A stretch of DNA of 64,000 nucleotides, from the NCBI GenBank assembly GCA_004335835.1, contig RWJK01001032.1, forward strand, positions 64,406 through 128,405, read 5' to 3'. A program made the translations under genes and the position numbers. This stretch comes from Scenedesmus sp. ARA3. Taxonomy: Eukaryota; Chlorophyta; Chlorophyceae; Sphaeropleales; Scenedesmaceae. Of this stretch, positions 1-10,897 are shown piece after piece; position 1 is the stretch's first letter, and every line of letters begins with the position of its first letter. The notes beneath the pieces are model-generated. The model was not told where the DNA came from, searched no databases, and worked only from the letters and a program-made list of their open reading frames with translations.

Positions 1-850
1 CATGCCCACCGCCACCTCAGCAGCCAGGCACAGCCGCAGCCCGGGAGCCACATGGGCCAGCAGTTCCTTGTCACTGTCATCATCGAGCCATTCCTTGCGC
101 AGCATCTGCCGCACATCTGCACTGAACAGCTCATCTTCATCCCCTGCTGCTGCTGCCCCTGCTGCTGCTGCCTCTGCTGCTTTTGCAAGCCGCGCCTCAG
201 CTGCTGCCGCCCTTTGCAGCACAGCCCTAGACAGCTGTGCCTCCCCGCCAGGCTGCCTCCTTGCTTTCTCTACCTCCCACAGTGCTTCTGCATCTGCCTC
301 TGCATCTCTTTGTGTTTGTGCTGCTGCTGCCAGCTGCCGCAGCTCCCCTGCACAGCTGTGGATGGCTGGCACTGCTGCATGGGCGATGATCTGGCGCAGC
401 TCAGGGAGGGCCTTGAGCCGGGCCATGCTGTGCGGGCGCAGCGCTAGGCACTCCGCCTCGCGCCACTGCAGCAGCACCAGCAGCAGCAGCAGCAGCAGGA
501 GCAGCAGCAATGCAGGAAGGCTGGGTGGTGCAGGCAGAGGCCAGAGAGAGGTGACGGCTTGGGTTGAAAGTGCCGCAGGGGGTGCATCAGCGAGTATCAG
601 ACAATCCTCCCTGCTGCTGCTGCTGCTGCTGCTGCTGCCATTGCTACCACTGCTGCTGCTGCTGCTGTTACTGCTGCTGCTGCTGTTGCCACTCACCAGC
701 TCCAACGACCTGGTGGCTATTGCCTGGTCACTGTCATGAGCAGGGCCGCAATGGCGCCACTGCTGCTGCTGCTGCTGCTGCCACTCACCATCTCAAACAA
801 CCACTTGGCTGTTGCCTGGTCGCTGTCGTAGGCAGGGACGCAATGGCGCC

Positions 851-896
<46 letters not shown>

Positions 897-963
897 CTCA
901 CCATCTCAAACAACCACTTGGCTGTTGCCTGGTTGCTGTCGTAGGCAGGGACGCAATGGCGCC

Positions 964-1006
<43 letters not shown>

Positions 1007-1309
1007 CTCACCAGCTCCAACGACCTGTTGGCTATTGCCTGGTCGCTGTCATGAGCAGGGCCGCAATGGCGCCACTGCTGCTGCTGCTGCTGCTGCCACT
1101 GCTGCTGCTGCTGCCACTCACCATCTCAAACAACCACTTGGCTGTTGCCTGCGTAGGCCGGGCTGCTGCTGGTGCTACTGCTAACACCGCTGCTGCCACT
1201 GCTGCTGCTGCTGCTGCTGATGCCGCTGCTGCCAGCTCACCAGCTCCAGCAACCTCCTGGCTGATGCCTGCCTGCTGTCACAGCTGGAGCTGATGCTGCT
1301 GCTGCTGCC

Positions 1310-1351
<42 letters not shown>

Positions 1352-1515
1352 AATCTCACCAGATCAATGGACCTCTGAGCTGTTGCCTGGTCTCTGTCAC
1401 AGTTGCTACTGCTGCTACTGCCACTGCTGCTGGTGCTACCGCTCACCAGCTCCAAAGACCTCTTGGCTGTTGCGTGGTTGCTGTCAAAGCTGGAGTTGAT
1501 GCTGGTGCTGCTGCC

Positions 1516-1554
<39 letters not shown>

Positions 1555-2308
1555 AAATCTCACCAGATAAATGGACCTCTGAGCTGTTGCCTGGTTGCTG
1601 TCACAGTTGCTAATGCTGCTGCTGCTGCCACTGCTGCTGCTGCTGCATCTCACCAGCTCCAAAGACCTCTTGGCTGATGCCTGGTTGCTGTCATGGGCAG
1701 GGCTGATGTCATCCTTAGTTATTCCTGGCACCAGCTTGTGCAGCTGGGGGTACACGGCATTGTGCTCCCAGATGGCTCCTGCACAGCAACAGCACAGCAG
1801 GCACAGCACAGCACAACAGAAATGCTTAGATGCAAACTGCAATCTCACTGTCAACAACACAGCATGACTAACAGTACAACAGCACCAACATAACGCCCCT
1901 CGCCCCTGCGCTGCTGCTTGATCAGCCGCGGCTCTCCTATTGCTTTGATGTTGCTCAGCACTTTGCGCAGCTCCTCGTCGCATTTCCAAGTCACCACACA
2001 AGGCACAACACAGCCACCAAATTTGCACCCCTCACCTCTGCGCTGCTGCTTGATCAGCCGCGGCTCTCCTATTGCTTTGATGTTGCTCAGCACTTTGCGC
2101 AGCTCCTCGTCGCATTTCCAAGTCACCACACAAGGCACAACACAGCCACCAAATTTGCACCCCTCACCTCTGCGCTGCTGCTTGATCAGTCGCGGCTCGC
2201 CTATTGCTTTGATGTTGCTCAGCACCTTTCGCAGCTCCTCCTGCGCGTGGCGCTGCTGCGCTGGCGAGGCGTCCCCCACCAGCCGCAGCTGCAGGTACAC
2301 CGCCTTAA

Positions 2309-2347
<39 letters not shown>

Positions 2348-2804
2348 TGGGTTGGCATTGGTGGTGTAGGTGCGGCTTCGTGTGCTGTTGCTGCACGGTG
2401 GTGCGTGGAGCAGGGTTGCAATGCAGGAGGGCCTTTGCTGTTTGTTGACCTGGGGCATAACACAGCAGCATGCCAGTACTCTGCTGTGTGCAGCTGCTGT
2501 AAGTAGTGTGCGGAGTTGGTGTCTTAAATTCGTCTCAAAGAAAGACAGTCACATCTGTTAAATGTGCAGCTGCTGCGTGCGAACATTGCAAGCTTTTGTG
2601 AATTGAAGAACACTGTGTGCTGATCTGTATTGCATTTGTCATATATTGATCATGTTCAGTTGGCTGCCATATTTGCAACGAGGCGTGCCCTTTGATTTGC
2701 CTGCTGGTGCAGGCAGCAGCAGTAGCAGCAGCAGAAGCTGCAGCAGCCTGGGCACGGCCCACCTTCTCCTCTAGAAGGTCCCTGTCCTCCGCCTGGTACG
2801 CCAT
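1..2804 (-). CDS. Unrecognised charged, Ala-rich protein (3' end outside window)
   Basis: I do not recognise the family. Reading the minus strand from ATG 2804, exon 1 begins MAYQAEDRDLLEEKVGRAQ and runs into an Ala tract. A second exon (acceptor after a CTG tract near 2313) encodes VKAVYLQLRLVGDASPAQQ, then EELRKVLSNIKAIGEPRLIK, ending at an AGG|GTGAGG donor near 1906. A third (about 1770-1650) encodes IWEHNAVYPQLHKLVPGIT. The last visible exon (below about 470) encodes LALRPHSMARLKALPELRQI, a charged Ala/Glu-rich helix and an acidic DEDELFSADVRQMLRKEWLD segment running off the window. Composition suggests a helical, partly coiled-coil cytoplasmic or nuclear protein. The exon 2 end and exon 3 end are each followed by tandem decayed copies (separate entries), so the exon chain is uncertain. 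No usual GT donor is seen close to the end of exon 1; a GC donor (AG|GCAAAT, about 2702) is possible. Confidence 0.5.
690..1770 (-). repeat. Ten-copy exon-3 donor-end array with CTG spacers
   Basis: Copies of the end of exon 3 of the first gene (coding core like DSNQASAKRSLEL followed by a GTGAG donor) begin, on the plus strand, near 691, 782, 892, 1003, 1113, 1233, 1353, 1441, 1555 and 1647. Spacing is about 87-120 bp and the copies are separated by (CTG)n tracts. Only the copy at about 1650-1770 has the complete exon upstream. Sub-types alternate: CACCAGCTCCAACGACC (695, 1007), CACCATCTCAAACAACC (784, 894, 1115), CACCAGATCAATGG or CACCAGATAAATGG (1354, 1557), CACCAGCTCCAAAGACC (1443, 1649). 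This gives higher-order A-B-B-A-B and C-D-C-D patterns. Confidence 0.9.
1909..2242 (-). repeat. 132-bp tandem duplication of exon-2 end plus intron start
   Basis: Units start at 1909, 2041 and 2173 with an exact 132-bp period. Units 1 and 2 look identical over the full 132 bp. Unit 3 is the genuine exon and differs at a few bases, then diverges after the shared core. Each unit carries the coding piece EELRKVLSNIKAIGEPRLIK and its AGG|GTGAGG donor, so the duplicated segment straddles an exon-intron boundary. Confidence 0.95.
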
Positions 2805-3414
2805 GATGTTATCTCTACGTTTTAAACTACAATAATTGCTAAATTGTAGAGTCTTTTAGCTTGAACGGCGTCCATCTGGGCACGCTTCGTCACTTGTGCC
2901 ACTACTGCCCACGTATGGCCACGTCCCGCAAATTTCGACGCGGCATCAGCGAAAGTTGGTCATACTGCCAGTACAATGCGGGATCAGCAGCTAGCCACTT
3001 CTCTCATGTCGGTCATAACTCTGGAGGCAGTTACATGTAACACACACTCACACCCTTAACTCAGACACTTCCATCCTTCCAAGCTGCTGCAGTGCAGTGC
3101 CCACAACTCTCACTAGTTTGAGAACAGCCCTCAACCCATCCCGCTCAATCAGCGGCATGCATCCCAGCACATCACGTCCAAACCCTGCTGCACCATCAAC
3201 CGCCATCAACTGCCACACACCTCCCGTATCCCTCATCAAGTGCTAGCATCACCCCCACTTCTGCTGTTTGAATACTCCTGCTTTCACCTCGACCGCTGCT
3301 GCTGTTGCTGCCCGCTTGGGCTGCAAGCTGCACCCCTTGCCATGTCACATGGTTGAGTCAACTGCTCAGCTAGATGGCAGTGCTATCTCAGTAACAACTG
3401 CTGCTGACATCAGC
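2805..3414. other. Intergenic, between two minus-strand genes
   Basis: No convincing coding exon. It holds the presumed promoter of the first gene and the 3' flank of the small heat-shock gene. A palindromic GTTACATGTAAC at 3030-3041 contains TGTAA on both strands and could serve as the polyadenylation signal of the heat-shock gene. Confidence 0.5.
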
Positions 3415-3605
3415 TCAACTGCTGATGCTAGCCTTTTTCGGCACAGTGATGCTCAGCACGCCACATGCCACCTGCGCAGTAATCCCCGCACTGTCAGCAT
3501 CGTCAGGCAGCAGCCAGCTGCGCAAAAAGCGCTGGAAGCTGCGCTCCTGCTGCTTGAATGCAGCTGGCAAATCAGCATCAGCATTGTCAGCAGCAGCAGC
3601 ACCCT

Positions 3606-3661
<56 letters not shown>

Positions 3662-3722
3662 CTGCCCGGCACACTGCCGGCTGGGCCCCTGCGCTGGCCG
3701 GAGATGGTCAACACAAGCCGAG

Positions 3723-3757
<35 letters not shown>

Positions 3758-3842
3758 GGTTCTGGTGTTGACCGCGGGTCAGCCTCCTCAGTCGAGTGGT
3801 GCTGCAGTTGCCCCTGCTGCAGCTGACTCCGGGCCGGTCCCA

Positions 3843-3880
<38 letters not shown>

Positions 3881-4105
3881 ACATTTGTCTCAGGCAGTTG
3901 CTCTGACAGTTGGATGCTCAGCTGCTCAGGCCACTCAATGCCAGGCACATCAGCATACAGCAGGTAGGCTGCTGCTGTGTCCACCACATCAACAGCCAGC
4001 AGCTGCTCAGCACTGCCGGCAGCAGCAGGACTGAGAGCGGCAGGGGCAGCAGCATTTTGGACTCCTAGTGAGCATTTTGGACTCCTAGTGACTAGGCCAC
4101 CGCTG

Positions 4106-4158
<53 letters not shown>

Positions 4159-4948
4159 CTTGGTGGTGGAGGTTGCTGGGTTGTCTGCAGTGACAGGTTG
4201 CTGCTGGCTGCTCTCTGCTGCTGCGGAAGCCTGCCCCTGACGATGTTGAATGTTATTGTGGGCACGGTTACACTGTTGATCATGGTGCTGCTGTGGAGCC
4301 TGCTGCTGCTGCTGCTGGTGGTGGTGGTGGTGCTGATGGTGGTGGTGAGGCCTGCCGTGGTGGCTATGCTTGCTGCAGCTGCTGCTGGCTGAGTGCCTGC
4401 CCTGCAGGCGCCGCTGCTCCTCCGCTGCCTGCTGCAGCTGTTTGAAAAAGTCATGGATGAAGAACTGCAAAGAGTGAAAGCAACAGCAGGCGCATGAAGT
4501 TTTCGGCACACTGTGATAGCAGCCAGGAAATCTTTGCAAGGAATGCATCAGCTGTGCCCTGTTGGACAAGAGTTGAACTGGACAAACCGGCATCACTTGT
4601 GTTTGTTGCTTTCGTTTATGTCTTACTCAACTATTTAAAGGCATCTGCCACTGCAAGCAGTCCACTGGTAGCGACTATCAGAGCAGCAGAAGCATGCCAT
4701 GCACCAGCAGCAGCAGCAGTGTGCTTGTTCTTGCCACACAGACAGCACTGATCGCAAGCCTATCCTCCGCGACTGCAAGCTTGCTGAAAGGTCACCTCCA
4801 AGGCGCCCTGCGAGTCGTTCTTCCATGTTCGGCATGTGATCGTGCGGCGAGCAGGGCACCTGCTGCTGCCACGGAGGACGACAGCAGTCCGGAAGCGAGC
4901 AGGCACGCTGATGGCACCTGAAGCGCCAATAGTCGTTGTATAGTGCAT
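3415..4948 (-). CDS. Small heat-shock protein (Hsp20/alpha-crystallin domain), possibly organellar
   Basis: Small heat-shock proteins are ATP-independent holdase chaperones. Exon 2 (acceptor CTTTGCAG near 4468 to stop 3415) encodes FFIHDFFKQLQQAAEEQRRL, His/Gln/Ser-rich linkers, and then a split alpha-crystallin domain: AAYLLYADVPGI, later LVLTISGQRR, later SFQRFLRSWLLPDDADSAGI and finally GVLSITVPK at the C-terminus. The core is interrupted by poly-Ala (about 10 and 18), poly-Gln (11) and poly-Ser tracts from CAG/CTG repeats, so it is far longer than a usual sHSP. A likely first exon (about 4948-4796) encodes an Arg/Thr/Ser-rich N-terminus beginning MHYTTTIGASGA and ends GGAG|GTGACC in a phase that fits exon 2. 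An in-frame ATG at 5026 is an alternative start. The N-terminus resembles a transit peptide, but this is inference. Confidence 0.75.
4051..4090. repeat. 20-bp tandem duplication inside the sHSP exon
   Basis: AGCATTTTGGACTCCTAGTG occurs twice in direct succession (4051-4070, 4071-4090). The unit is not a multiple of three, so the two copies are read in different frames (SPKC then LGVQNA) within the same open exon. Confidence 0.95.
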
Positions 4949-5026
4949 GGTAAATGATGTAATCAAAATGAGGCAGATAGCCAGCGGAGGGCCGCAGCAG
5001 CTGGCTTTGGGGCAGCTTCGGAACAA

Positions 5027-5591
5027 CGCGAGTGTCCAAGGTACTTACGCCAGCACGAATCTCGACAGTGATCTATGGGTGGGAGCGATCTTTCGAGGTA
5101 AAGCGGTGTTCATGCTACAAGTTGCCAGAAACCGCAGGGGTCTATTAAGCAACGGCACAGCCTATCAGGAGCCACCCTACGCAGGAGAATACAGACCGAC
5201 ACTGCAGCTGCCCACCATCCCAAGTGCATGACTTGCAACCCAAGCCAGCTGCGTGTTTCAGCAGTCGCCAATTTACTCCATGATGCATACTTAACTCCAC
5301 ATCAATGCCGTGATATCCGCATGTCAGCAGCACCAGGCAACTGCGGCCACGCTAGCTGACAATCTTGATGGTGAATGAACCTGCAGCACACAGAAGCAGC
5401 AGCAGTGGCAGCAGTAGACCGCGGATTAATGATGCAAACACCCACAAACACCAACTTGTACATTAGCACGCTGTAACGCAGTGTTGCATCTGCTTGGCAT
5501 GGCTGCCGGTTTGACCAGGTTTGACTGCAGCTCACGGTTCATGACTGTTCTCAAGGTAATGCCTGGACAGCACCGAGGCAGCGTGTATCAG
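5027..5591. other. Intergenic (sHSP upstream / TRAPP 3' flank)
   Basis: No coding exon supported. It is the presumed promoter of the small heat-shock gene. I looked for a heat-shock element and found only the partial CTTCGGAAC near 5029, not the canonical alternating GAA/TTC spacing. Confidence 0.4.
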
Positions 5592-8372
5592 TCAAAGACA
5601 CCACTTACAGCTAGGTAGGGAGCGCGCGTCACCCTCCACAGTGCAGTTGAGCCCTAGGTGCGTCAGCGCGCCTGGCAGCAGCAGCAGGAGCAGCAGCAGC
5701 AGCAGGAGTGACAGAGCTCAACTCATGTATTACTCAACTCATGTACTACTCAACTCATGTACTAGTGGCTGACGTAGTTGAACAGAGGCAGACGGGCACA
5801 CAAAGGGAGCAGGTGCTACTGCACACCATCCACAGAGCCGACACTGCCATGTCTCTGGTTTCCTGCTCACATCTGCTGCGTGTGATGATGCTTACAGCTG
5901 CCAGCACCAATTTGCCACAAGTGTGAGGTGTCACTGCTATCAGACCAACTTGATGACCAACACTGCCAGTGTGTTGGCATCACAAAACCACGATGCTGAC
6001 AGAAAAAAATTTTGCGCAACACGTACCTCGGATGATGCCGCGGGGCAGCTCCAGGTAGGGCGCCGCTGCTGCTGCCAGCTGCAGACCCACATGAAGGTCA
6101 ACCCTCAGCCCATGAAGCACACTGGACAGTGTCCAGTGGACACCACAAAACAACATTCGACAGAGTAACGCACCGCGTATGATGCCGCAGGGCAGTTCCA
6201 GGTAGGGCGCCGCTGCTGCTGCCAGCTGTTCACTAGGGCTGCTGCCGTCAGTGGGTGCTGCTGCAGGCGCCACGCGCAGCAGCCAGCGGAAGTTGTTGTC
6301 CTGCAGCATGTAGATGCCCTGCGGCAACCAAACACAACAAGTTACAAAGATGTCACCTTGCATTGTGACAGGTAGTGATGAAACGGGTATCATGCACAGC
6401 AGCCAGCGGACGTTGTTGTCCTGCAGATGCAATGTGACATGCACAACACACAGCACACAAGCATCCAGCGCTCTTCAAACCAGCACAAAAGCACAAGCAC
6501 AAAAGCAGCAGCAGCCCGCCACGCCTCGCCCGGTGGTGGGTCATCACGTTGTCCACCTGCTTCTTGACCATTGGCAGCCTGCGCTGTTGCAATGTCTTAC
6601 AAACAATCTGCCACAGAATATCGCTGCTGCGCACCCTGTGGATGGTCTTCAGGTTATCCTCCTACTACTTGGCTGCCTGTGCCTCATATCAACCACAACA
6701 AGCATTTGCCACACATAACCCCACGCACGCACCCTGTGGTTGGCCTTCAGGTTGTCCACCTGCTTCTTAAACACCGCCAGCCTGTGGTATATCAACCATG
6801 ATACAAAGTTTTTGCCATGAAATGTCATTGCTGCGCACCCGCTGGCCCAAGCTAAGTCAATTCTGAAAACACCTGCCACACAACAACATATCAGACCAGC
6901 GGAGCAGGAAGCAAACACCTATCTGCAGCAGGAGGCCTGCTGTTGTTCTCACCCTGTGGTTGCTTCTTGAACACCGCCAGCCTGTGCTAGTGAAACAGTG
7001 TACAAACAAATGTGCCACGCAATGTATTTGCTGCGCACCCTGTGGTTGGTCTTGAGGTTGTCCACCTGATTCTTGAACACCGCCAGCCTGTGGTATGTTA
7101 ACCATAAAACGATAAAAAGTTATGCCATGAAATGTCTTTGCTGCGCACCCGCTGGCCTAAGCGAAGTCAATCCTGAAAACACCTGCCACACAACACCATA
7201 TCAGACCACAGAGCAGAGACCCAACGCCAGATTTGCAGCAGAAGGCCTGCTGTTGTTCTCACCCTGTGGTTGGTCTTGAGGTTGTCCACCTGCTTTTTGA
7301 ATACTGCCAGCCAGAAGTCTTTGCAGATGAACTTGATAACCTCCAGCGTGTCACCCAGCCGCGGCTTGTCGCGGCTGTACCTGTGAAACAGTTCGGAGAT
7401 ACAGCAAGTAACAAATTGACAATTGGGCTTCATTGAACTCAATCACCTCGAGGGTGTCACCCAGCCGCGGCTTGTCGCGGCTGTGCCTGCAGGATTCAAA
7501 AAAGCAACAGCAACAAAGTAACACACCAGCAGATGTGTGAGCCAGAAGTCCTTGCAGATGAACTTGATCACCTCGAGGGTGTCACCCAGCCGCGGCTTGT
7601 CACGGCTGTACCTGCAAATCACGTAAAAGAACCTCAACAGCAACAACATGACACGCCAGTTCTGTACACATGATCGCCTCCAGCGCGCCACCCAGCCGCG
7701 GCTGGTCGCGGCTGTACCTGTCGTGGGGATTTGAATGACAGAGCGTAACGTCAGTTGTATGTGCTGTGTTGTACCAGCGCTCCAGCTTGCTTGTGACATG
7801 TTCATGTGCTGCTGCTTACCAACAGCTGCAGTCAGCTGCGTTAGTATGCCTTTCTTGTACCTGAAGCATCCGTTTCATAATGTACACAACAAACTGACAC
7901 CACAGAAGTGGCATACAGTCCCTTGCTACATGATATACTTTGCAACCCCCTTGTGCTCCCTTGCACACCTCTCTGCCAGCTGCCGCCCCACTCTGACGCT
8001 GCAACATGTCTACACACATAAGGTGCCATACAAGTGAGGCATCAGCAGTGCCGTCATCATCTTCTCATTAACATTGCCCCATGTTACCCCTGCGCACCTC
8101 TCCGCCAGCTGCCTCCCCACTCTGACGCCTACTGCCTGCAGCGCTGCCCCAGCAGCAGGGCCGTAGTGCTGCTCAGAGAAAAACTGCACTGCCTCAGTAA
8201 ACAGCAGGTCCATGCAGACCTCTGCGCACTTGCGCGGCCTTGCAGGATTGCTGCTGCTGCTGCTGCCTGGAGGGCCTTGCAGGAGCTGCTGCTGCTGCTG
8301 CTGTGGTTGCTGCTGCTGGGCTGGCAGCTGTGGGTATGGGGCCTGCAGCTGCAGCCGAGGGCTTGCAGCCAT
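5592..8372 (-). CDS. TRAPPC6: TRAPP complex subunit 6 (Trs33/TRAPPC6 homologue)
   Basis: TRAPP is the multi-subunit tethering complex and Rab exchange factor of the secretory pathway; Trs33/TRAPPC6 is a small core subunit. Exon 1 (8372 to about 8090) has a Gln/Pro/Ser-rich extension, then [19 protein letters not shown] and [13 protein letters not shown]. Later exons give [19 protein letters not shown] and [19 protein letters not shown] (best copy about 7386-7271), then [14 protein letters not shown] (about 6320-6272), [11 protein letters not shown] (6232-6172 or the copy at 6080-6030), and a last exon 5671-5592 reading [14 protein letters not shown] to KWCL-stop. Order and spacing match TRAPPC6B (FICKDFW, FKKQ.DNL.TNH, GIYVLQDN.FR, GLIRGGL..LG). 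The phase at IIRG|ALTHLG joins exactly. Nearly every internal exon has decayed neighbours, so alternative exon choices exist. Confidence 0.9.
5717..5768. repeat. 16-bp tandem repeat, three units
   Basis: ACTCAACTCATGTATT / ACTCAACTCATGTACT repeats three times in the last intron of the TRAPP gene. Confidence 0.85.
6030..7720 (-). repeat. Exon-piece arrays inside the TRAPPC6 gene
   Basis: Partial copies of four exon segments: YLELP.GIIRG at 6030-6080 and 6172-6232; [10 protein letters not shown] at about 6272-6320 and 6396-6430; FKKQVDNL near 6549, 6749, 6960, 7055 and 7279; [14 protein letters not shown] near 7325-7382, 7436-7490, 7537-7616 and, more decayed, 7669-7720. A decayed copy of the exon 1 end ([13 protein letters not shown]) lies at about 7970-8005. 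The copies keep adjoining splice-site sequence (donor GTGAGAAC or acceptor CAG). Confidence 0.85.
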
Positions 8373-9260
8373 GTCTGCTTGCAGGAAACTGTTTCGTGAG
8401 GTGATGCCTTGTGCTTTGTGTGGTTTCTAAGCGGTCGTTTGCGCTTTACACAGCTGAGGAGCAGCGCCAGCGACGTTGCTCTGGCGCTGCTGTCGCTTTG
8501 CGATGCAGCTGCTGCTGAGCACTGAGCTGCCTGTCTAGGCTGTCATATTCTTGGCTGTTAGGCTTATATTCATACGAGGTTGCCTTATCAGGTGCAGCAG
8601 TGTATGCGCAGAGCAAAGCTTGCCGTTTGTGTGCTTGTCACAGAGGCAGTAGAGTTGCTGCTGTGCTGGTCAGCTGAAATTGCAGCAGGTGAGTAATCAT
8701 GCTTACTGACGTGCTATCTTGCAAACAGCAACGGTTTCTACATGAAATCAAGAGATGTTGGGGCAGCAACAGCCGTGGAACCCTTGAGCAGAACAGCGAG
8801 GTCTTTGCTGCTGTGTCAGTGCCGTACTGCCTATGGCCGACTGACCCTCGTTTGGACCAGAACGCTGCTGATCATCTAAATGGTGATAGTGGCGCGCTTG
8901 TTCCTTTTGATCAGCTCAGACCCGCACGTGTTGATGCTCGTTCTCTCACGTCCTGCCAAAGTTTCAATTCCTCGACATTATGAAACCCCAATAGCATCAA
9001 ACAAACCTATTAAACCGCCGGTTTTTTCTTGTAAAGCTCCTACCACTGGTGCGTCTCCGCTTCATACTGGCTCGGACTTGCCGGGACTCCAGTGCAAACC
9101 TTCCTTTCGTCTCTAAGCCACCTCCGATGCAATCGCTGCAGGATTGAAGCTAAAACGTGCTGGCATCACAGCAGCCGGTCAAAGGGCAGCTGCTGCAACA
9201 TCAACAACAGTGGAGCAGCAGAAGCAGCAGCCTCTGCCACATCAGCAGTGCCAGGTCAGC
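8373..9260. other. Divergent intergenic region, TRAPPC6 / raffinose synthase
   Basis: No recognisable gene. It must hold promoters for both flanking genes. A possible 5' exon of the downstream gene ends before the CTGCAG acceptor at about 9141. An open stretch at 8699-8983 looks non-coding in composition and matches nothing I recognise. Confidence 0.4.
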
Positions 9261-10802
9261 ATGGCAAGAAACAGCAGCAGCCCTGGCAGCTTTCCCGGCC
9301 TCATTCAGCTGCATTTGAAAGAAAACAGCATCTGCAGCAGCGATGGCACCACAGTCATCAAGAACCTGGGCCAAGGGGTGGCCCTGTCTGCGCATCCCCA
9401 CCTACCCAGCAGCACCAGCAGCAGCAGCGACCTGCATTCGTCACATCCAGCTGCACCAGGGCTGCTGCTTGACCTCAGCAGCAGCAGCAATGCAGCTGCA
9501 GAGGCATCGGTTCTTCTAGGGGAGGTCTGCGGCAGTGCTTTCCTGGCATGTGCCCGCATCAAGCTGTGTTGGATGAGCCCCTACCATTCAAGCAGCATTG
9601 CAGGGCTGCCAGGTCACATCCAGTTCATGCTGGTGCAGCTGGACGGCACTGCTGCTGCTGCTGCTGCTGGTGTCAGTGAAGGCAGCAGCAGGCAGCAGAA
9701 AATGCAGCCGCTGTATGCGACAATCCTGCCGCTGCTGCCGGATGGCTGCAAGGCTACACTGCAGCCCGCCAAGTGAGCAGCAGGGACGCGCAGAGATATA
9801 CGCCTGATGCACTGCTGTAATACACGCATTGGCACACGCATTGGTACACACATTGGTACCCGCATTGGTACACGCATTGATGCAAGAAAGTGCAGCATTG
9901 GCCCTGCCGATGCTGCCGGATGGCTGCAAGGCAACGCTGCAACCCGCCAAGTGAGCAGCAGCAATGATGCGCATTGATAGTAAGGCAATGCATTTCACGT
10001 ACCTGCAGCTGGCACTGCTGCATGTACTCCGATGCTGGTGTCAAAATGAAGTCGCCTGTGCATTCCTGCTAGCGCAAGCCTCGAGCAAGCAGTGCACTAG
10101 CGGCATAAGAGCGAGCAGCTTTTCCTTGTTGCATCTGCAATGAGGGCTGTCTGCTGCATTAGATTGCAGATCTGCCTAGATCGATGCCTTGTGTGTTGCC
10201 TTGCACGTCTGTGTCTGTCTCCTGCTCCTTGTCTGCCCATGCTGCAGGCAACAGTCAGCCTCAAAGAACGCCCTCGCGCTGCATTTTGACAGCGGTAACC
10301 CTGACTTGCGCCGCAGCAGCTGCCCTGATCGCTGCATGCTGCTGCCGTCTTTTGCATTTGTGCACCTGCCCTGCAGGCAGCAGCCAACCTCAGGCAACGC
10401 CCTGGTGATGCACTTTGACAGCGGCAACCCTGACTTGCTCCTGCTGTCTGCCCCTGCTACTGCTGCTCTGCTGCTGCTGCGTGTCTCACCACCTGCTCTC
10501 TGCAGGCAGCAGCCGGCCTCAGGCAACGCCCTCGCACTTCATTTCGACAGCGGCAACCCGGACCTGCTCCGCAACAGCTGGCAGCAGGCTGTATATATTG
10601 CAGCAGGCAGCGACCCTTTCGCGCTCGTTGATGCCTCGGTGGCAGCAGCAGCAGCCATTGCAGGTGAGCGCTGCTGCCCAGCAGTTGCCATTCTTTTATC
10701 CTGTGGAGTAGTGACAGTAGGTACTGCGTACTACATGTAATTGTAGGTTGATCGTGTGCAACGCACTCGGGGAGCAGTTGCATGCCTCAAGATCAACATC
10801 AA

Positions 10803-10897
<95 letters not shown>

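Noticed and set aside
3558..4240. Long open frames of poly-Gln, poly-Leu, poly-Cys or poly-Ser on both strands over CAG/CTG tracts (here and at 10748-11175, 11894-12250, 18074-18645, 31851-32678)
   Set aside because: Triplet repeats are open in all frames. Only the frames that continue into conserved domain sequence were kept as coding.
5027..5140. Heat-shock element upstream of the small heat-shock gene
   Set aside because: Only an isolated CTTCGGAAC was found; spacing does not fit alternating GAA/TTC pentamers.
8699..8983. Open frame upstream of the raffinose synthase gene as a separate gene
   Set aside because: No domain and no conserved feature; probably 5' UTR or promoter sequence.
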